Source of the DNA: Sordariomycetes sp. S80-01Y
Lineage: Eukaryota > Ascomycota > Sordariomycetes
Assembly: GCA_037042185.1 (NCBI GenBank)
Contig: JAXQJY010000033.1
Coordinates: 248,001-312,000 of the forward strand
Length of the DNA stretch: 64,000 bases
Reading direction: 5' to 3'
Positions 60,614 to 64,000 of this stretch are shown here, piece after piece. The notes under the pieces were generated by a model. That model saw only the letters and a list, made by a program, of their open reading frames with translations, was not told where the DNA came from and did no database searches. The position numbers and the translations under genes are program-made. Each line of letters begins with the position of its first letter. Positions within the stretch are counted from its first letter, which is position 1.

Positions 60614-62407
60614 GGAGGCGCTGGACGGTCGGCGACACTATGCTGTCGAGAGGAACGCACTGAATGGATTAGACGCGATAATGCGAAGCTTCCGGCTCGT
60701 GATCAGGGTCCAGTTGACAAATGTACTATATGAGTTCCAAGAATCAGGCCAGTAAGGGGCCGCAGAAAAGGGGTCAGCTTACTAGGCACATCTATCGACT
60801 ACTATATAAACCCCCACTTTACGCGACGGAAAACCTAGAGAGCTGATCCAAAACGGTCATCGACATAATAAGGTGCCTCTGTCATCCCTCTCCTATGTTT
60901 TGTGAGTAAGGGTCTTTTCTTTATGCCGGCACGTGTCGAACATGATTGCCGCGATGCGCTGTGACGGCAGTATTCTCCGAGCTCAAGCCCCGCCATTCGA
61001 AATCCCTGCGACGCGTGAGATGCCTTTGATGGGGAGATTGAAATGACGGCAGGACATCATGCCCAGCGCTCGCCTATTTTGGGTGCTCTGGGTGAGCGAG
61101 AAACCCCCTCCCCCTGGCGCTGTTTGGCGGCTGAGGGCGTCTTGGTGAAACGTCGAGAGATGGTGGGGTCGATCCGTGAATTCTAAGCTGCTTACCTAGA
61201 CACGAGGCGGGCAGGTAAACGCATGACTTCATCTTCGGCCAGAGTATTGATTGTATCTTCTAAATGCTATTCATGGGTACCGAGTCTCACAAGTAGTCCA
61301 CTAAATATATATAAGTGCAAAGGCAAACAAGGTGAGGTGCAATAGTAGGCAACCTGAAGTAGTCAGCCCACCAGCCCTGGTGGGCCCACCCATATCCCCG
61401 AGAGCTTCTGTGTCACGGACTTCCCTAATCCCTTTTCACATCACTCTATTTCGGCCACGTTCAATCTCACGATGATCGCCATGCCACGCGCTGCGCCTTG
61501 GAAAGATCCCACAGCCTGTTGAGGCTCGAGCCTGAGCTTTAAGGACTGTTACGAGCTCCAAGCTCTTGGCGGACTCCCGTCACCACGACCCCTGCTGTTG
61601 AACCCGGTATCTGAAACGGTTAACCCTTGCGGTCGGAGTCTTGGTGCTCCCAGACTCCTCGGGACTTGAGGAGATTTTGATGATGGAGGAGTAGCCATGG
61701 GGTTCTCGCAAGGGTTCTTTGATGAGGAGAAGAAGTCTTTTCGCATCACGTCGTCGAGGGCAGCATGATCTCGATACGACGACAAAGCACACATGGAGGC
61801 CGTGGACGGCGCAAGGAAGCAACCATCCTCCGCGCGTGCATCGTTCGGTCCTGAGGGCTTCATGCACCCTCTCGCTAGGCGTCTCAGATGCTCACCCGGC
61901 CTCTTGGACTGTCTGCCACTCTGTAACGCGTGGTGCCCCCCCTGCCCGCCAGCATCAATGCAAGAAACATCCCCGTCACTCCCACCCAACCGGCACAGCA
62001 CCGCGGTCCAGCCCTCATACATAGCCTCTCCTGCCCACCACTCACACGCCGTGTGAGCCTGCTTCCTACCTCCTCCCGACCTTTGCTGAGTTGTCCTGCT
62101 TCTGCTTCGTTGGCGGCGTGTGTTTTGTCATGCTGGCCTAGCCTGTTCATTCGTTCCCTTCTACCAGTCACTCATTTTTGGAAACAATCGTCACCTGTGG
62201 TGGTGCTTACATTCTTTCGCCCTTGGGCATCGGCTCTTACACGACTTACAGATACTCACATTCGTTCTACTGACGACTCGGCTGCTGCTGCGGAGAGTCG
62301 AGATCATTGGCTGGCTACATATTCTCTGACGGGGGCTGTTATCTGAACCTCCAATCTCGCCTTCTTATTCGCAACACACGAGGGACGAATACGAACAACG
62401 ACGCAAG
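60614..62407. other. 1.8 kb intergenic region
   Basis: hrp1 3' end on the left, promoter and C/T-rich leader of the DUF6536 gene on the right (about 61990-62407). Frames at 61549-62022 and neighbours are short and opposed. Nothing recognised. Confidence 0.45.
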
Positions 62408-64000
62408 ATGAGGGTGTTCGGCAATGGCAGGCGGAGGGGGTCGTCGTCGGCGTATCGACACCCCAGGAATGGATCAACAACTATCGAGAGGTGAGAATCC
62501 CTCTTTCCTTGCAAAGAAAACAATGACTAACGTGGGCAGCATCCCCGAGGTCCCAGGAGAAGAGAGCAGCGTCAGCGCCCCCTCGGCACCACGCAACCTC
62601 ACCACCGCGTCCTCCTCCCGGCCGACCTTTCAATGGCCCTTCCAGAGCCAATCCATCAACGAGTCCTCCTCTCACAACCACACCAACTCGAGCGCTCAGC
62701 ACTCGAGGAGCACATCATTCCCTGCTCGCTCCCGCCGGAGCTCAGGCTGGATCAACCTGCGCCCCGCGTCCAGCGTCTTGGGGAGCGATATCATCCCGGA
62801 CTACGTGGTCAACTTCCTGCGCGGCGAGACGCCTGAGACCCTCGCCAGGAAGCGGGAACACGAGGGGAACCCGCACGCGCCGGACGTTCAACATGGGGGT
62901 CATGCTAATGCGAGCCAGGCGGCGGATTTCTTCAGCTTGCATTCGAGGATGGGAAGCAGGGGCACGTTGGAGGGGATGCTCGGAAACGGGAAGAAGGGCA
63001 GCAAGGCGAGGCGGTTCATGACTGGATGGAGAGGCGGCATCGCGCTCAACATGAGTTTGGCTGTGGTGTGTCTGCTTGTTGCGATTGTGGCCGTCATTCT
63101 TGCCGCTACGACGAAGCGCTTGTCGGGGCAGCCAGAGACCATCTTTGAAGGGAAGTGTGGCCGAGCAAGGTCCATAGATCTCGGTCTACACGCCCTGATC
63201 AATGTCTTTGCGCTCTTCTTCATTACTGCGGGGAACTACGTGGCTCAGGTCCTGGCGAGTCCGACCAGGACAGAAGTGCAGTCGGCGCACAGCAAGCAGA
63301 AATGGCTGGATATCGGCATTCCGTCGCTCAGGAATTTGACAGGCATCTCGAGGGGCCGTGGGCTGCTCTGCGCAGTCATTGTTCTCGCCGCTGTCAGCAT
63401 CCACGTCATCTACAACTCGCTCCTTTTCGTAAAGGAGATCGACTCGAGCACCTGCGCGCTCACCGTCAACGGCCCCCTTCTGGGCGCCGTGGCCATACTA
63501 AACCTGCTTTTCGTCCTCCTCCTCGCCGGTGCGCTCGCCCGTCCCTCTTCCGCCAACCCACTCGTCACCCTTGGAGACGCCATTGCCTCGTTCCTCATGG
63601 AACCCGACCACACGACAGAGGGTGCCTGTCTCGTCACGAAAGGCGATATTACATCAGGTCACTGGGGCTGCGGCGAGGCGCGGTACTGGTTCACGCAGAG
63701 CCATCGTTGGTTGCAGACGCCGAGCAAGATGCGGTGGATGGTATGGTTCGTGAGCTGGCTTCTGCCCACGGGCATGGCCGCCGCGATGCTGGGAATGGCT
63801 GTCGTTGACGGACCGAAGCGCGCATTTGCCGGGCTTGGAGGCCCGACCTCGACATACCCCCTCCCCGACAGCATCCCTCGGTTCGGCCAGTCCATCGTGC
63901 TCGCCCTACCGCAGCTTCTCCTTGCGGGCCTGTACTTCTCTACCAACGCCCTCATGACGGTGTTTTACCTATCGCACGAGCTGTCGCGCTTCGCCATTCC
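62408..64000 (+). CDS. DUF6536 multipass membrane protein (3' truncated by window)
   Basis: Fungus-specific membrane protein of unknown function. Exon 1 is 62408-62490; a 49 bp intron (GTGAGA...GGGCAG) leads to exon 2 from 62540, still open at the window end: 514 complete codons seen. The N-terminal ~190 residues are Ser/Arg/Asn-rich and cytosolic. The DUF6536 signature begins at FMTGWRGGIALNMSLAVV (about residue 195), then RSIDLGLHALINVFALFF with the adjoining ITAGNYVAQVL, where a Cys-containing FEGKCGRARSI precedes the second helix. More hydrophobic segments follow (LLCAVIVLAAVSIHVIYNSL, LLGAVAILNLLFVLLLAGAL, WFVSWLLPTGMAAAMLGMAV, LLLAGLYFSTNALMTVFYL). Six or more helices are expected; the remainder lies outside. 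Confidence 0.85.

Noticed and set aside
60017-60638. Two minus-strand frames of 193 and 192 codons
   Set aside because: They come from the CAG/ATG and GGC repeats of the hrp1 low-complexity tail read backwards (Leu/His- or Ala/Ser-rich).

Overview
The window is nuclear DNA of a filamentous ascomycete (Pezizomycotina, most likely a Sordariomycete). The reasons are compact genes with many 48-115 bp GT-AG introns carrying CTAAC-type branch sites, long C/T-rich leaders, and fungus-restricted families (DUF3405, DUF6536, 2EXR, LysM-WSC, CAP10/GT90). The order is inferred from protein style, not from a search. I recognised no transposon, retroelement, CRISPR array, rRNA or tRNA.

Layout. 0.2-5.7 kb: an odd homeodomain protein and the SAGA subunit Hfi1/Ada1 (both minus), then gamma-tubulin complex protein GCP3 (plus). 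5.7-14.2 kb: a long gene-poor stretch with one small 80-residue ORF, then the replication licensing factor Cdt1 and a DHA1-type MFS transporter. 14.2-20.3 kb: 3.6 kb without a clear gene, then a DUF3405 type II membrane protein. 21.7-30.9 kb: a Lys2-like adenylation-carrier-reductase enzyme lacking the usual N-terminal domain, an HeH/SAP-like membrane protein and a cytochrome P450. 33.1-38.4 kb: translation factor eIF3i and the ISWI remodelling ATPase. 39.7-42.9 kb: a DUF4588/HAPSTR1-like protein, a voltage-gated proton channel (Hv1) and nuclear poly(A)-binding protein 2. 44.8-49.0 kb: the Rsp5/NEDD4-type ubiquitin ligase and the complex I subunit NUKM/PSST. 49-52.4 kb: a less gene-dense, AT-richer patch with a broken 2EXR gene and a LysM-WSC secreted protein whose start codon seems lost. 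53.2-64 kb: a GT90 glycosyltransferase, the Rab GAP Gyp1, the hnRNP Hrp1 and the first part of a DUF6536 membrane protein that runs off the window.

Most genes are independent housekeeping genes in alternating orientation. The only hint of a joint pathway is the Lys2-like reductase with a P450 3.3 kb away and an MFS transporter 7.5 kb upstream; that is weak evidence for a small secondary-metabolism locus.

The most unusual sequence feature is an intron in the Lys2-like gene (23059-23109) that fits only as AT-AC, with a U2-like donor and branch site. Exon borders were set by eye from splice signals, reading phase and remembered family sequences; no alignment or RNA data was available.
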